Positions 43,172 through 51,863 of a stretch of 64,000 nucleotides of DNA are shown piece after piece. The position numbers were made by a program, and so were the translations under genes. Source of the DNA: Colivivens sp964452915. GTDB taxonomy: Bacteria > Bacteroidota > Bacteroidia > Bacteroidales > Bacteroidaceae. Position 1 is the stretch's first letter, and each line of letters begins with the position of its first letter. The notes under the pieces are model-generated. The model was not told where the DNA came from, searched no databases, and saw nothing but the letters and a program-made list of their open reading frames with translations. The stretch covers positions 1 to 64,000 of the forward strand of contig CAYVNW010000005.1 of NCBI GenBank assembly GCA_964452915.1, written 5' to 3'.

Positions 43172-43255
43172 ATCTGTTTGCTATGCCGTTCCAACCACTC
43201 CCTCGCCTTGCGCTGTATCTCGGTTACTGTGGCTGACGGCACCTTGACAATTATT
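43147..43255 (-). pseudogene. Relic of the C-terminus of the O-antigen-ligase-like protein
   Basis: On the minus strand this encodes KVPSATVTEIQRKAREWLER, nearly the same as the last residues of the intact gene ending at 45546 (KVPSTTVTEIQRKAKEWLER). Nucleotide similarity spans about 43178-43255 against 45580-45655. It marks a recombination junction beside the left arm. Confidence 0.75.
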
Positions 43256-44810
43256 TTCGCAGGCTCTGTGACGTATGTCTTTGACTTTCCTTGTCCTGTA
43301 GTTGCTTGTGCATCAAGTCGAGATACGTCTGGCAACAAGGCAGCGTCAGCAACTCCCGCACCTGTCGGTATTGTCTGTCATCAGCTGGTTCCCATCCGAA
43401 CAAAAGAGGGTAGTCCTTGACGATCATCAGCTGAACGAGCAGCGGCATGCCAGTCCATCCGGCAATCCGCTCCAGCTTCTTCTGTTGCAGGCCTATCACC
43501 TTCATCCAGCGGTCGGGGTCGCCTTCCGGTACCATGTCGTGGCATCCTTGTATTGGCCTCATGTTGGCAAGCATCGATGTGGTGCCGGATACATCGGGAT
43601 CGGCGATCAATGACAGGTCGTTTGGATCTATGAGCTTTAGGTAAGAGTAGTCCGCTTGCCCCATAATAGACAAGCACCTCGTACTGTCCGCCGCATCATA
43701 TTTACTCCTTTCCGACTCTGCCATATTATTTATATCTTTAATATTGTCATACATGATTTTTACAGCCCAATCAAGGTTAAGTAGGAAACTGACAAAAAAG
43801 AGCCGTATGGAGTTGAAATACAGCCTTGACTCGTATGGTGACAGCCTGTTGTGCCAGCATATGTAATTGGCCAGGTTTAGTTCCCGTTTACAGCATTCGA
43901 GAGCATCCGCCCGTATGTCATCATAGTCCTTGTGTATACTCATATTATTCATTGCCTTAGTGTATTTCCAATGTAAACCGGCATAGAACAACAATAAGTC
44001 GCTTGCATTGATGATCTTGTTGTAAGCCATGCGTCCCGACAGGTTGTTGTACGATTGTTCCTTCCCTTCGTCCCAATCGGTGAGTTCCAATTTGATCTTG
44101 TCTCCTGGGTGTATGTACATCCGCTCTCGTGGAAAATTCCGTACATTTTTGTATCCCTTCCAAAAAAAGACGAGTGCAGGTGTATGTGTATGGAATTTAA
44201 GGTGGAATCGTCCCACGCTGTCTGTTTTGGCATAATGGTCTGCATAGTCAAGTTCGTTTCCAAAAAAATTATATGCAAAATATAGAACCGTTTCATACTG
44301 ATCCAGAGTGGAGTGGTATGTTCCGCTGATTTCCACGTCCCCATCCTTTCCATTTGTCAGCAGTGCCAGTTCATCGTGATCGATGTCGGTGCTGACTTCC
44401 GGCACATTAGGCCGTTCCTTCATATCATACAGTCCGTATATATAGTAGCCTTCCTTCTGATCCCTTATGTCAAGGAAATTGTTATCGGTGTTCACTGGAT
44501 GAAACGAAATTGTGAATTTTCGCTTCTGCCCCTTCACCATTACATAGAGCGAGTCGAACTGTATACCTTCCGCAGCTATGGCGTGGTGACGTTTGCCGTT
44601 GTCGTCAACCAGGTATATTCCGTGTCCCACTTTCAGCGTAGGGCCGCATTCCTTGGTAGTTTTGAATGTAACCTTCGTAGCTTCGTCTCCGTATTCAATC
44701 CTTGTCACCCTCAGGCTCCTGCTGCCGTAAAGGCAGTCGACACGGTTGATGACTTGGGCGTTGCCGCCAAGCGCAGCACACATAAATATTATAATACAAA
44801 TGACTCTCAT
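43251..44810 (-). CDS. Secreted protein with TlpA-N-terminal-like domain, lacking thioredoxin domain
   Basis: Exported protein of 519 residues with a signal peptide (RVICIIIFMCAALGGNAQ). The middle (DVEISGTYHSTLDQYETVLY; DSVGRFHLKFHTHTPALVFF; YIHPGDKIKLELTDWDEG) resembles the beta-sandwich that precedes the thioredoxin domain in many Bacteroidetes TlpA-like proteins. No CxxC thioredoxin site follows; the frame ends QSLRK exactly where similarity to the ligase relic starts, so the C-terminus was probably lost or replaced. The start at 44810 is preferred over 44828 because it begins the signal peptide. It lies 25 bases after the upstream lipoprotein gene. Confidence 0.72.
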   Translation of the reverse strand: MRVICIIIFMCAALGGNAQVINRVDCLYGSRSLRVTRIEYGDEATKVTFKTTKECGPTLKVGHGIYLVDDNGKRHHAIAAEGIQFDSLYVMVKGQKRKFTISFHPVNTDNNFLDIRDQKEGYYIYGLYDMKERPNVPEVSTDIDHDELALLTNGKDGDVEISGTYHSTLDQYETVLYFAYNFFGNELDYADHYAKTDSVGRFHLKFHTHTPALVFFWKGYKNVRNFPRERMYIHPGDKIKLELTDWDEGKEQSYNNLSGRMAYNKIINASDLLLFYAGLHWKYTKAMNNMSIHKDYDDIRADALECCKRELNLANYICWHNRLSPYESRLYFNSIRLFFVSFLLNLDWAVKIMYDNIKDINNMAESERSKYDAADSTRCLSIMGQADYSYLKLIDPNDLSLIADPDVSGTTSMLANMRPIQGCHDMVPEGDPDRWMKVIGLQQKKLERIAGWTGMPLLVQLMIVKDYPLLFGWEPADDRQYRQVRELLTLPCCQTYLDLMHKQLQDKESQRHTSQSLRK

Positions 44811-44835
44811 ATTTTGATCTGTAAACAATATTCAC

Positions 44836-45456
44836 TTAGTTGACCTTTCCCGCAATGTATCTTTCAACCTTATCCGTTACGTCCAATGTGACCCGGTCTA
44901 TATATGTATGCTGGGTTCCATAGCCGTAGAACTCGCCACGTGTGTTGTAAATAATCTCCTTGTACACGATTTTCAATGTTGTAATGAAACGGCTTTTACC
45001 CGCTGCGTCATAGATAACCTTCTGAACATTGGAACAACTGTTGCTTATAATATAATATTTGTCGGCATCTACATCTTCTCCCACTGCTGGCATAATAGTT
45101 TTATTTGGAATGTTTATACTGGCGCTTGCGTTTACTTGTGCGACGTTGGCATCTGTTTCTCCTCCTGTCCAACTGAACTCCACAGTAGCATAAAAATCCT
45201 CCGCTTGGCTGATGTATGAAGTGACTGTTCCCGACCCTTCCTCAATCTTGTAAGCATAGATGGTCGTTCCGCCATCTCCGGTTTCCGGGCTTTCGCTCCT
45301 TGTCGCTTTTGCCCGTGTTTTCAACTCGTCACCATAATAGATGTCATCCTCGTCGTCCGCCGAGCATGATCCGGCGAGGTTAATACAAAGTGCCATAGCG
45401 GCACATACTGACAGCAACATTGCTGTCTTGCTTGTTTTTAATTTCTTCGTTCTCAT
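44836..45456 (-). CDS. Surface-type lipoprotein sharing its leader with the 48.8 kb lipoprotein
   Basis: Lipoprotein of 206 residues, function unknown. The leader starts MRTKKLKTSK, runs through a hydrophobic segment and ends AGSC followed by SADDEDD; acidic residues just after the lipid Cys are typical of the Bacteroidetes signal for export to the cell surface. It then reads LKTRAKATRSESPE, and a beta-rich domain (VEFSWTGGETDANVAQVNAS; YIDRVTLDVTDKVERYIAGK). The leader DNA is a near-exact repeat of that at 48719-48842. The ATG at 45456 is chosen over the longer frame because it matches the start of the paralogous leader. Confidence 0.78.
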   Translation of the reverse strand: MRTKKLKTSKTAMLLSVCAAMALCINLAGSCSADDEDDIYYGDELKTRAKATRSESPETGDGGTTIYAYKIEEGSGTVTSYISQAEDFYATVEFSWTGGETDANVAQVNASASINIPNKTIMPAVGEDVDADKYYIISNSCSNVQKVIYDAAGKSRFITTLKIVYKEIIYNTRGEFYGYGTQHTYIDRVTLDVTDKVERYIAGKVN

Positions 45457-45484
45457 TTTTTTAATTAAAAATTTAATAGTTTGT
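45361..45484. repeat. Direct repeat of lipoprotein leader and 5' region, copy 1
   Basis: 124 bases about 95 percent the same as 48719-48842: codons 1-33 of the lipoprotein and the AT-rich untranslated leader. A hairpin follows upstream at 45490-45503 (CTCCTTGAAAGGAG on the plus strand). Confidence 0.85.
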
Positions 45485-45545
45485 CGATTCTCCTTGAAAG
45501 GAGGGGGCAGCATGCCATTGTTTTTGTTTACGTATGTCGTACATA

Positions 45546-47165
45546 TTACTGGCTCGCATTATGTGTGGCGTTGCCACCGCCATGCCGTTCCAACCATTCC
45601 TTAGCCTTGCGTTGTATCTCCGTAACAGTGGTTGACGGCACCTTTATTTTCTTTGTGAGTATCTGACAGGCGATCTTGTCGGCGTTCGCCGTATCACCCT
45701 CCGCTACATATATGTCGAGTATTCCATCAAGTGGTGCGAAACGGCACGGTATCATGCATGCGGCAAGCTGATAAGCCGCTACCGCATCCTTGTTCCTGTC
45801 CATGCATGCGAGATCGTCAGCCATCAACATTTGTACGTCATAGTCATGCATCAGCGTGGCGCATTCTTTGGCCAGCCCGAGACTTTCCTTGTAGCGTTCG
45901 GCATAGTTCAGTTCCGCCGCATAGTTGTACAGGAACAACGGGTTGTGGCGCATCACCGGCATCATTTCCCTGTAATGCGGCAGCATGCGCTCGGTCTGAC
46001 CCGCCATCGAGCGTTTTGACATCTCCGCCCATCTCATGTTCATGTACGCCATGCCTGCCGTTATGGCCAATACTATGACAGATGCGGATACAAGCGCGCA
46101 CCTTGCGGCCCTATGCCTTTTTCGAGTGGTGGCTGGTGGTGGCGAAGGCAGGGCGGACACAGCCAGCAGTCCCGTGGCGAACCAGACGGTAGGGTAATGG
46201 TACGGATAGGAGAACATGCAGAAGATGAATATTGAGACGGCGACAGCCAGGCCCACAATGCGGAACTGTCCGCCATTCCTAAGCAGTCCGACAAAGAGTA
46301 ATACCATTAGGACCAACGCCATCGCCAGTCCAATAATGCCGTGATTCACGGCCAGCAGCAAGAATTCGTTGAACGGGTGCGTCACGTTGTCAGCGAGCGA
46401 CATGAACGGGGAGCCGGGATGCGCATGGAAGTAACCCGCCTGGCAATCCATATAATGTACCGCGAATCCGTGCGTGCCGTGTCCCAGCAGTGGGCGTTCC
46501 CCTATCATATCAAGGCAGACGCACCATACGAGCATCCGTCCGTTAGCCGATGCGGGTTTTACCATATACAATAGTGGGACGCACAAAAGTACGACAGTCA
46601 GTAATAGTCCGCCGGCCAGCTTGTGCCGCCTTATGCGCCGTGGCAGACTGGTTTCAGTCAGAAGTATGACAAATAGCGAGGCAGACAATGCCATCACGCC
46701 GCTTCTTGACCCCGACAGAGTGACAGTCGCGGCAGTGGCGACGGATGCCGTTCCCGCCGCTATCCTAAGCCATAGGCTGCGCCGCCCTTTGCCGAAGCAT
46801 AACCAAAAGGACGCCGGAGCCGTTATCGCCAAGGTTACGGCAAAGCCAGCCGGATTGTCGAACGTTCCTGTGACGGGGAAAAACGCATTCACTTGTGGGG
46901 CATGATGAAAGAACTGGAGTATGCCGTATACGGACAGTGCGAGTCCGACAGCCGACACGCCGACGGCGAAAGGAACGGAGCGAACGGCATAAGCAAGATG
47001 TTGGAATCCGTCAGGACGGAGACAGCATGCAATGACGAGAACCAACGACGCCCCGATAACGAAATAGTCCCTTGCATCGTTGTTCCCGTCGTAGAAGAGT
47101 CCGGAGGCAAGAAACGCGCCCCCGGACATGGTTAAAATGAGGAATACCGTAATGAACTTGTGCAT
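45546..47165 (-). CDS. O-antigen ligase/polymerase-like membrane protein with C-terminal repeat-like domain
   Basis: Polytopic protein of 539 residues, about 11 membrane segments to residue 385. Wzy/WaaL-type signatures: FPVTGTFDNPAGFAVTLAI, TLSGSRSGVMALSA, ERPLLGHGTHGFAVHYM and HPFNEFLLLAVNHGIIGLA, so it likely transfers or polymerises a lipid-linked glycan, or modifies a protein, on the periplasmic side. Residues 390-539 are helical repeats of TPR type (NYAAELNYAERYKESLGLAK, DRNKDAVAAYQLAACMIPC). The terminus KVPSTTVTEIQRKAKEWLER is repeated as a relic at 43.2 kb. It sits between secreted proteins and lipoproteins rather than sugar genes. Confidence 0.83.
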   Translation of the reverse strand: MHKFITVFLILTMSGGAFLASGLFYDGNNDARDYFVIGASLVLVIACCLRPDGFQHLAYAVRSVPFAVGVSAVGLALSVYGILQFFHHAPQVNAFFPVTGTFDNPAGFAVTLAITAPASFWLCFGKGRRSLWLRIAAGTASVATAATVTLSGSRSGVMALSASLFVILLTETSLPRRIRRHKLAGGLLLTVVLLCVPLLYMVKPASANGRMLVWCVCLDMIGERPLLGHGTHGFAVHYMDCQAGYFHAHPGSPFMSLADNVTHPFNEFLLLAVNHGIIGLAMALVLMVLLFVGLLRNGGQFRIVGLAVAVSIFIFCMFSYPYHYPTVWFATGLLAVSALPSPPPATTRKRHRAARCALVSASVIVLAITAGMAYMNMRWAEMSKRSMAGQTERMLPHYREMMPVMRHNPLFLYNYAAELNYAERYKESLGLAKECATLMHDYDVQMLMADDLACMDRNKDAVAAYQLAACMIPCRFAPLDGILDIYVAEGDTANADKIACQILTKKIKVPSTTVTEIQRKAKEWLERHGGGNATHNASQ

Positions 47166-47194
47166 TCGTCAACAATTCATTCAAATGTGGGGCC

Positions 47195-47950
47195 TCATTC
47201 CAGTACGAAGTCCTTGTCGAAGGATATGTAACGGCTCATCATGTCGACATAGTCGTTTATGCCGACATCATCGAGTTCCGCGACAAATGCAAGAAATGAA
47301 ATGTTACGCCCTCTTTCGGTGCGGCTGAACGTTATTCCATAACACGAGTCGAAGTATGCGTGTGCCCATACGTTATAGTCCGTATTGTCGATGATCATCA
47401 CCTTCCGTATGTATGGAATCTTTACCACGCTGATTTCGTCCGCATTAGCGCGTCCGAGAACCTCCTTGTCGGAAATATAAGTTATATATTTCCTCTTGGC
47501 GGTTTCTATCTGTTCCTTTTTGGGATCTTTATAAGAATACCAATAGGTATATGGCAGATCGCAGTTGTTCAACATTATAGCCGTAAATGGGGATTCCTTG
47601 TTCTTGTCTGATGTGTCAATGGACTTGGTATGATAATTCGGTCCGGGATCTATGGACATGCTGTCCTGCAGGAACAGGATGCAGTGTGATTCCAAACGGA
47701 CGCTCAGGCTTGTGAGGTAATTGGGCCATGTCTTGCTTTCGTCCTGGAGCCCGAAGAAAAACATATCCGATCCCTCCTTACATGGCATTTGCTTCACCAT
47801 GGTCTCTGGGAAACAGACGGATATACCATAAAACTCCTTGTTCATTGCCACATAGCCAGCGTAGGGCATGTGATGCCCCTGGGCATATAACACCGTTTCG
47901 TTAAGGAGCAGGCAAGACGTTGCGATTAATATTGAAAAGACTTTTCTCAT
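47195..47950 (-). CDS. Secreted protein of unknown function
   Basis: Exported protein, 251 residues, with a signal peptide (FSILIATSCLLLNETVLYAQ). I do not recognise a domain. Visible features are an N-terminal YAGYVAMNKEFYGISVCFPE, internal Tyr-rich YTYWYSYKDPKKEQIE, and a C-terminal beta-rich part (IPYIRKVMIIDNTDYNVWAH; GITFSRTERGRNISFLAFV). Four Cys are present. It lies 12 bases after the papain-like lipoprotein gene and 29 bases before the ligase-like gene, so all are one transcript. Confidence 0.72.
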   Translation of the reverse strand: MRKVFSILIATSCLLLNETVLYAQGHHMPYAGYVAMNKEFYGISVCFPETMVKQMPCKEGSDMFFFGLQDESKTWPNYLTSLSVRLESHCILFLQDSMSIDPGPNYHTKSIDTSDKNKESPFTAIMLNNCDLPYTYWYSYKDPKKEQIETAKRKYITYISDKEVLGRANADEISVVKIPYIRKVMIIDNTDYNVWAHAYFDSCYGITFSRTERGRNISFLAFVAELDDVGINDYVDMMSRYISFDKDFVLE

Positions 47951-47962
47951 AGATTGTATCTA

Positions 47963-48814
47963 TTAAAATGTGAATATCGCTGATATTTGCTCTGAAAGAA
48001 TACTAAAATAGAACCTTTCATCATTACTTCTTGCATCGGTAAAATCCTTATAATTAATTAATTTAATAGAGTTGCCGTCCGTCCCTGTACATGTTATTAT
48101 ATGTGTAGCGTTTACGGCATGATCGATGTTTCCTCCTTGATTTATAAGCATCACACATTGATTGAAATTATAACCTGTGCCAAACGAATCAACATTTTTC
48201 ATTGATGTAACAGGTGTGAATACTCTGATTATGCGACCCACTTTGTTACTCGCCACTCCGCCTTTTTGCAGCCAACCGGGATCTATGGTGTCGCATGCGA
48301 CAATGGCATCTTCGTAAGAAGGGGCTCCCTGTCCCATATGGCTTATTGCGGTAGGCACGCAGTTTGGTACCACGCCTATGGTTTCAATGGAGGATGTCTT
48401 CCTTCTCCTTACTTTTGCGCTCTTTTTTGCGTTCAGAATGGAGTTTGTGTGTTCGAACTGGCTTTTTACCAAATCATACAGCGAGTCCGAGACATTTATG
48501 TTCTTTCCATTGGACTCACTGAATACATACTTGTTTTTTGATTTTGAGAAATACACTCCCATGCGCATTGCCGCATCAGCAAGTGTTGCGAACTCTTCAT
48601 CTGTCCATTTCTCCTGATCGTAAGTAGAAAGCGTCAGATATCTCAAAGTATCGGATGTCGCCGCTCTTGTCTGGTAAGAGTAGGACTCGTCATCCAGTCC
48701 GAAATAATCATCGTCCGCCGAACAAGATCCGGTGAGGTTAATACAAAGTGCCATAGCGGCACACACTGACAGCAACATTGCTGTCTTGCTTGTTTTTAAT
48801 TTCTTCGTTCTCAT
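47963..48814 (-). CDS. Lipoprotein with papain-like cysteine peptidase domain
   Basis: Lipoprotein of 283 residues with the same leader as the 45.4 kb gene: MRTKKLKTSK, hydrophobic segment, TGSC and SADDD, then YSYQTRAATSD. The C-terminal 150 residues look like a papain-fold peptidase or peptidase-like domain: VVPNCVPTAISHMGQ (candidate nucleophile Cys after Asn), NIDHAVNATHIITCTGTDG (candidate His) and SIKLINYKDF (candidate Asn/Asp). The fold call rests on the order and context of these residues and is an inference; the Arg/Lys-rich AKKSAKVRRRKTSS before it may be a processing site. It starts a tight run of five minus-strand genes. Confidence 0.72.
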   Translation of the reverse strand: MRTKKLKTSKTAMLLSVCAAMALCINLTGSCSADDDYFGLDDESYSYQTRAATSDTLRYLTLSTYDQEKWTDEEFATLADAAMRMGVYFSKSKNKYVFSESNGKNINVSDSLYDLVKSQFEHTNSILNAKKSAKVRRRKTSSIETIGVVPNCVPTAISHMGQGAPSYEDAIVACDTIDPGWLQKGGVASNKVGRIIRVFTPVTSMKNVDSFGTGYNFNQCVMLINQGGNIDHAVNATHIITCTGTDGNSIKLINYKDFTDARSNDERFYFSILSEQISAIFTF

Positions 48815-48842
48815 TTTTTTAATTAAAAATTAAATAGTTTGC
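48719..48842. repeat. Direct repeat of lipoprotein leader and 5' region, copy 2
   Basis: Matches 45361-45484 with about five differences. A stem-loop GGCTCTTCTTGAAAGGGGAG (48844 onward, closing at 48865) lies just upstream of the start, with the same TTGAAA loop as at copy 1. Confidence 0.85.
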
Positions 48843-48930
48843 TGGCTCTTCTTGAAAGGGGAGCCGGATTGCCCTTTTATCTGTATGCGCATGTCCTGTA
48901 TGGTTAGTCCGTGTACCCTATACTTTGTTG

Positions 48931-50931
48931 TCACCACCATTCCACGCCGCCGTTCCCGTCGATAAGGAACGGACGCTCGTCCATTCCCCTGGTGTAATCC
49001 CTCAGCCACATCAGTGCGCCTTTGGGAACGCCATCGAAGCTGAGGACGTTTGACTCCGCCTTCCTGATTCCGCATGACTCCCACTTGTTGCCCTCTCCCC
49101 AGTAAAACAGCTCGTATGTATCGCCAGGCCTGATGTCGTTGTCGTCGCTCCTCGGCACAATGCGGACGGACGATACGCAGACGGGCCTTCCCATGTCCAT
49201 GCCTACCCAGCCGCTGTCTGGCTCCCCGCATTCGAAGTTGGTGAGTGGGTCACCGTCAAAGGCGCGGGCAGCGACGCTGTCGTCTGCGGCGCTGCTCATA
49301 ACCCTTCCGGTCATAATGGAGTCGTTGCCGTCGAAGAACGCAATCTCTGCGATATTGCCGTAGCTCCCGTTAGGGGAGAGATAGCGCCAGTAGCGGAACT
49401 TCCTGTCCGTGCCGGTCGGAATCCTGTCGGGTACGTACACGTCGTCTATTCTGTATATGGTAAGGGAGTCGGAAAAGTCTCGGTGGTTCGCCCCCTGTAT
49501 CTTCCCGTGCAGGATCCTGTACCTCATCTCCATGACGTTCCTTGACTGGAAGTACTTACGCCGCACCGTTACAGTGCGCCTGTGCGCAGTGTCAGGTGTT
49601 ATGTAAGTGACAGCACCGTCAGGCTTGAGTATGAACGGTCTTGACACAGGACGCAGATCCTCTCCGTCATATCCTAACGCTATATATAGTATGTTGCGCC
49701 CCATGTCACGGAACCGTGCCGTACCTCCTTCGATCGTCCCGTAGTCTACGACGCTCCAGTCGCTTCCCGTTCCAGTGAATGTGGCTATATAGGCGTATGT
49801 TTCGGATGGGGTGAAGCTGTCGGGCAGTGGAATCTCTACGTCGGCGGTTCTGAAATACCGTGACGTGACATCAGTCTGGCAGAGACTGAACGGGTACTTA
49901 TACTCCGACTCCTCCATATACCTCTTCCTCTCCCTGTTGACGGTGAAGGTGTTCCTGTATACCTTCGGAATGCGCTTGTCGGTGAAGAACGCCGTTCCGA
50001 AGGCGGACGACACGTCCCACTCCGATGTCAGCTCCTCGCCCCGGCTGTTTAGTATAGTGACCCAGCTGTGTCCCGCCCTGAAGCGTCCCCAGTACGGTGT
50101 CTCGTCGATCACACATGGTATTCCGACGCTTCTCAGCGTGAGCACCGACAGCACCACGTAGTCGGTGCAGACCCCGAACGTGAAGTGAGGCAGGGTGCCC
50201 GCGCTGAGGAACGGGTGTGTCCTCTCGCTGTATATTCCGAACGGCCTTATCTTACGTTGTATCTCGCGGTTGACCGTGTTGGCGGCGTTGACGGCTGTGC
50301 CGTAGGCGTCATCGTCATGCGGCATGGAACGGAGGTCGGAAGTGAACGCCTCATACAGGGAGTCACGCCAGCTGTCCAACGACTGCAGCTCGACCGCCTT
50401 GTATGGGAGCAGCCACTCGCAGAACTCGTCGAATGTCAGATGGTCGGCCCAGGGACGGCTCCTCCATTGGTCAAATGCCTGGTCTATGTTTTTGATGAGA
50501 AATTTCGCCGTGATAATCTTTGGGTCGCTTATGGTGTCTTCTTCCAAACCCGCATACTTCTCCTTGTAGATATGGAGCAGCGAGTCGTACTGTTCCCACG
50601 GACTTAATCCGGAGAGGAACAATGCCCGTGCCGTCGCATAATAATTGTCTATTCCTTTCCCTCTATAGGAGTAATGTTCCGGCAGATTCTCTATAAGGAA
50701 CTGTGCTGCGGCAAGTTTGGCGGAATCGTCCTTGTAATGCCCAAGCACTCTCTCAAGTTCGCCCCTGTTTCCTCCTGCGGCATTCAGTGCGGCCTCCAGA
50801 CTTCCTTCTTCCGGGGAGCATGAGAAGACGAAGAATGCCAATACGATCGTCTGCGACAAGAACGCCGCTGCATTAAGCAGGTCATGCAGGACTTCGGCTC
50901 TCCCGTGCTTGTATGTTGGGTCCTCTTTCAT
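48931..50931 (-). CDS. Transglutaminase-like lipoprotein with discoidin-type domain
   Basis: Probable surface or periplasmic lipoprotein, 666 residues; N-terminal hydrophobic IVLAFFVFSC followed by SPEEG. Residues 40-190 are helical. The transglutaminase core follows, with the ordered triad FGVCTDYVVLSVLTLRS (Cys), RFRAGHSWVTILN (His) and LTSEWDVSSAFG (Asp). Later segments (about 360-460) are beta-rich, and the end (IAEIAFFDGNDSIM; GWVGMDMGRPVCVSSVRIV) looks like an F5/8 discoidin-type domain. Transglutaminase-fold proteins can be proteases, cross-linkers or amide-bond enzymes; the activity here is not known. It has its own -7 box at 51004-51011. Confidence 0.82.
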   Translation of the reverse strand: MKEDPTYKHGRAEVLHDLLNAAAFLSQTIVLAFFVFSCSPEEGSLEAALNAAGGNRGELERVLGHYKDDSAKLAAAQFLIENLPEHYSYRGKGIDNYYATARALFLSGLSPWEQYDSLLHIYKEKYAGLEEDTISDPKIITAKFLIKNIDQAFDQWRSRPWADHLTFDEFCEWLLPYKAVELQSLDSWRDSLYEAFTSDLRSMPHDDDAYGTAVNAANTVNREIQRKIRPFGIYSERTHPFLSAGTLPHFTFGVCTDYVVLSVLTLRSVGIPCVIDETPYWGRFRAGHSWVTILNSRGEELTSEWDVSSAFGTAFFTDKRIPKVYRNTFTVNRERKRYMEESEYKYPFSLCQTDVTSRYFRTADVEIPLPDSFTPSETYAYIATFTGTGSDWSVVDYGTIEGGTARFRDMGRNILYIALGYDGEDLRPVSRPFILKPDGAVTYITPDTAHRRTVTVRRKYFQSRNVMEMRYRILHGKIQGANHRDFSDSLTIYRIDDVYVPDRIPTGTDRKFRYWRYLSPNGSYGNIAEIAFFDGNDSIMTGRVMSSAADDSVAARAFDGDPLTNFECGEPDSGWVGMDMGRPVCVSSVRIVPRSDDNDIRPGDTYELFYWGEGNKWESCGIRKAESNVLSFDGVPKGALMWLRDYTRGMDERPFLIDGNGGVEWW

Positions 50932-51003
50932 AATTACTGTTTTCAGTTATTAGTTGTTGATATATATCTTTGCTTTGAATATTCGATCGTGGCGAATGAT
51001 GCC

Positions 51004-51011
51004 GCAAATAT
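51004..51011 (-). promoter_or_regulatory. -7 box for the transglutaminase-like gene
   Basis: TATATTTG on the minus strand, 72 bases upstream of the ATG. The remainder of the gene-free stretch 50932-51458 shows no gene or element I recognise. Confidence 0.45.
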
Positions 51012-51458
51012 AAATGAATTTAATTTTATAAAAAATATTGTATCAAAATTACAAGTATTCGTATCACATTCTATATACGGGCGGTCGTCGTGCACATTTA
51101 ATCATTGGATTATTAAGGAATAATGAGCTGATGTCATTAGTACAAACCCGTGATTTGTCCTGTATCTCTTGCCTGTATTTATATGTACATTCTTCTCTAT
51201 GCATTATTAAATGTTGTCATTTATTCCGTTGTTACTAATCACGTCTCTGGTTGAGAGAAAAGCGCCAATCCGTCCGGAAGGTCATCAATAAGCTTTATCT
51301 ATGAGAAAAACTGCCCGCCGGACGTTTGGCGTGTACTCCGCTATTTTCCGATGGAATCGACGTACATGGCGGCTTGCACTGTCATTCGCTTCGCAGATAA
51401 TCGGCGGCGTCATGGCATAGTTCAAGCAAGCTTAGCTATGCTTATCTGACTTGCACGA

Positions 51459-51863
51459 TTATTCCAACAGGAAGGTTCCCTCGTACATGGTACCGCCTAC
51501 CATTATTGTAATTGTATACGTACCCGGTGTGAGTCCGTCGAGTGGCACCTGGCACTTGCCGACGGAGTCGAACAGGCAGGAACCTTGTAGCCGTAACTCC
51601 CCGTCCTCACTGTAGATGGAGTAGCTGACTGGTTCTGCACCTTGATAATAAAAGATGAGCGAGTCGGTGTCCCCCTCGTCCTCGAGTTCCAGATACAGCA
51701 GGTATCTGCTTGGCATGTGGGACGAACCTCCGCCACCATTGCTTTTAGGGACGGGGTCTATTGGAATGGGTGTGCCGGCGACCATGTCGCTGTTGTAAGC
51801 ATTGGCGATGAAAAGGCATAACGCTATTAGCACGCCTTTGAGTTTGTTTGTAATCAAACACAT
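51459..51863 (-). CDS. Secreted DUF3244-type protein
   Basis: Small exported protein, 134 residues, with a signal peptide (LKGVLIALCLFIANAYNSD) and a short Pro/Gly linker (DPVPKSNGGGG). The rest is a single beta-sandwich: RYLLYLELEDEGDTDSLIFY, VSYSIYSEDGELRLQGSCLF and PGTYTITIMVGGTMYEGTFL, matching the DUF3244 layout (structural, Ig-like, function unknown). The first 36 codons lie in the right arm of the inverted repeat and are identical to the broken left copy at 43007. Promoter -7 box at 51892-51899. It is divergent from the truncated regulator at 52153. Confidence 0.8.
   Translation of the reverse strand: MCLITNKLKGVLIALCLFIANAYNSDMVAGTPIPIDPVPKSNGGGGSSHMPSRYLLYLELEDEGDTDSLIFYYQGAEPVSYSIYSEDGELRLQGSCLFDSVGKCQVPLDGLTPGTYTITIMVGGTMYEGTFLLE

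Noticed and set aside
43007..43420. Open frame joining a DUF3244 start to unrelated sequence
   Set aside because: The second part is antisense to the ligase relic and the TlpA-like gene; it is a frameshift hybrid, not a new fusion gene.
50932..51458. Possible decayed transposase in the gap before the DUF3244-type gene
   Set aside because: I could not find any continuous similarity to a known transposase by eye; the GC-rich part 51240-51440 has stops in all frames.
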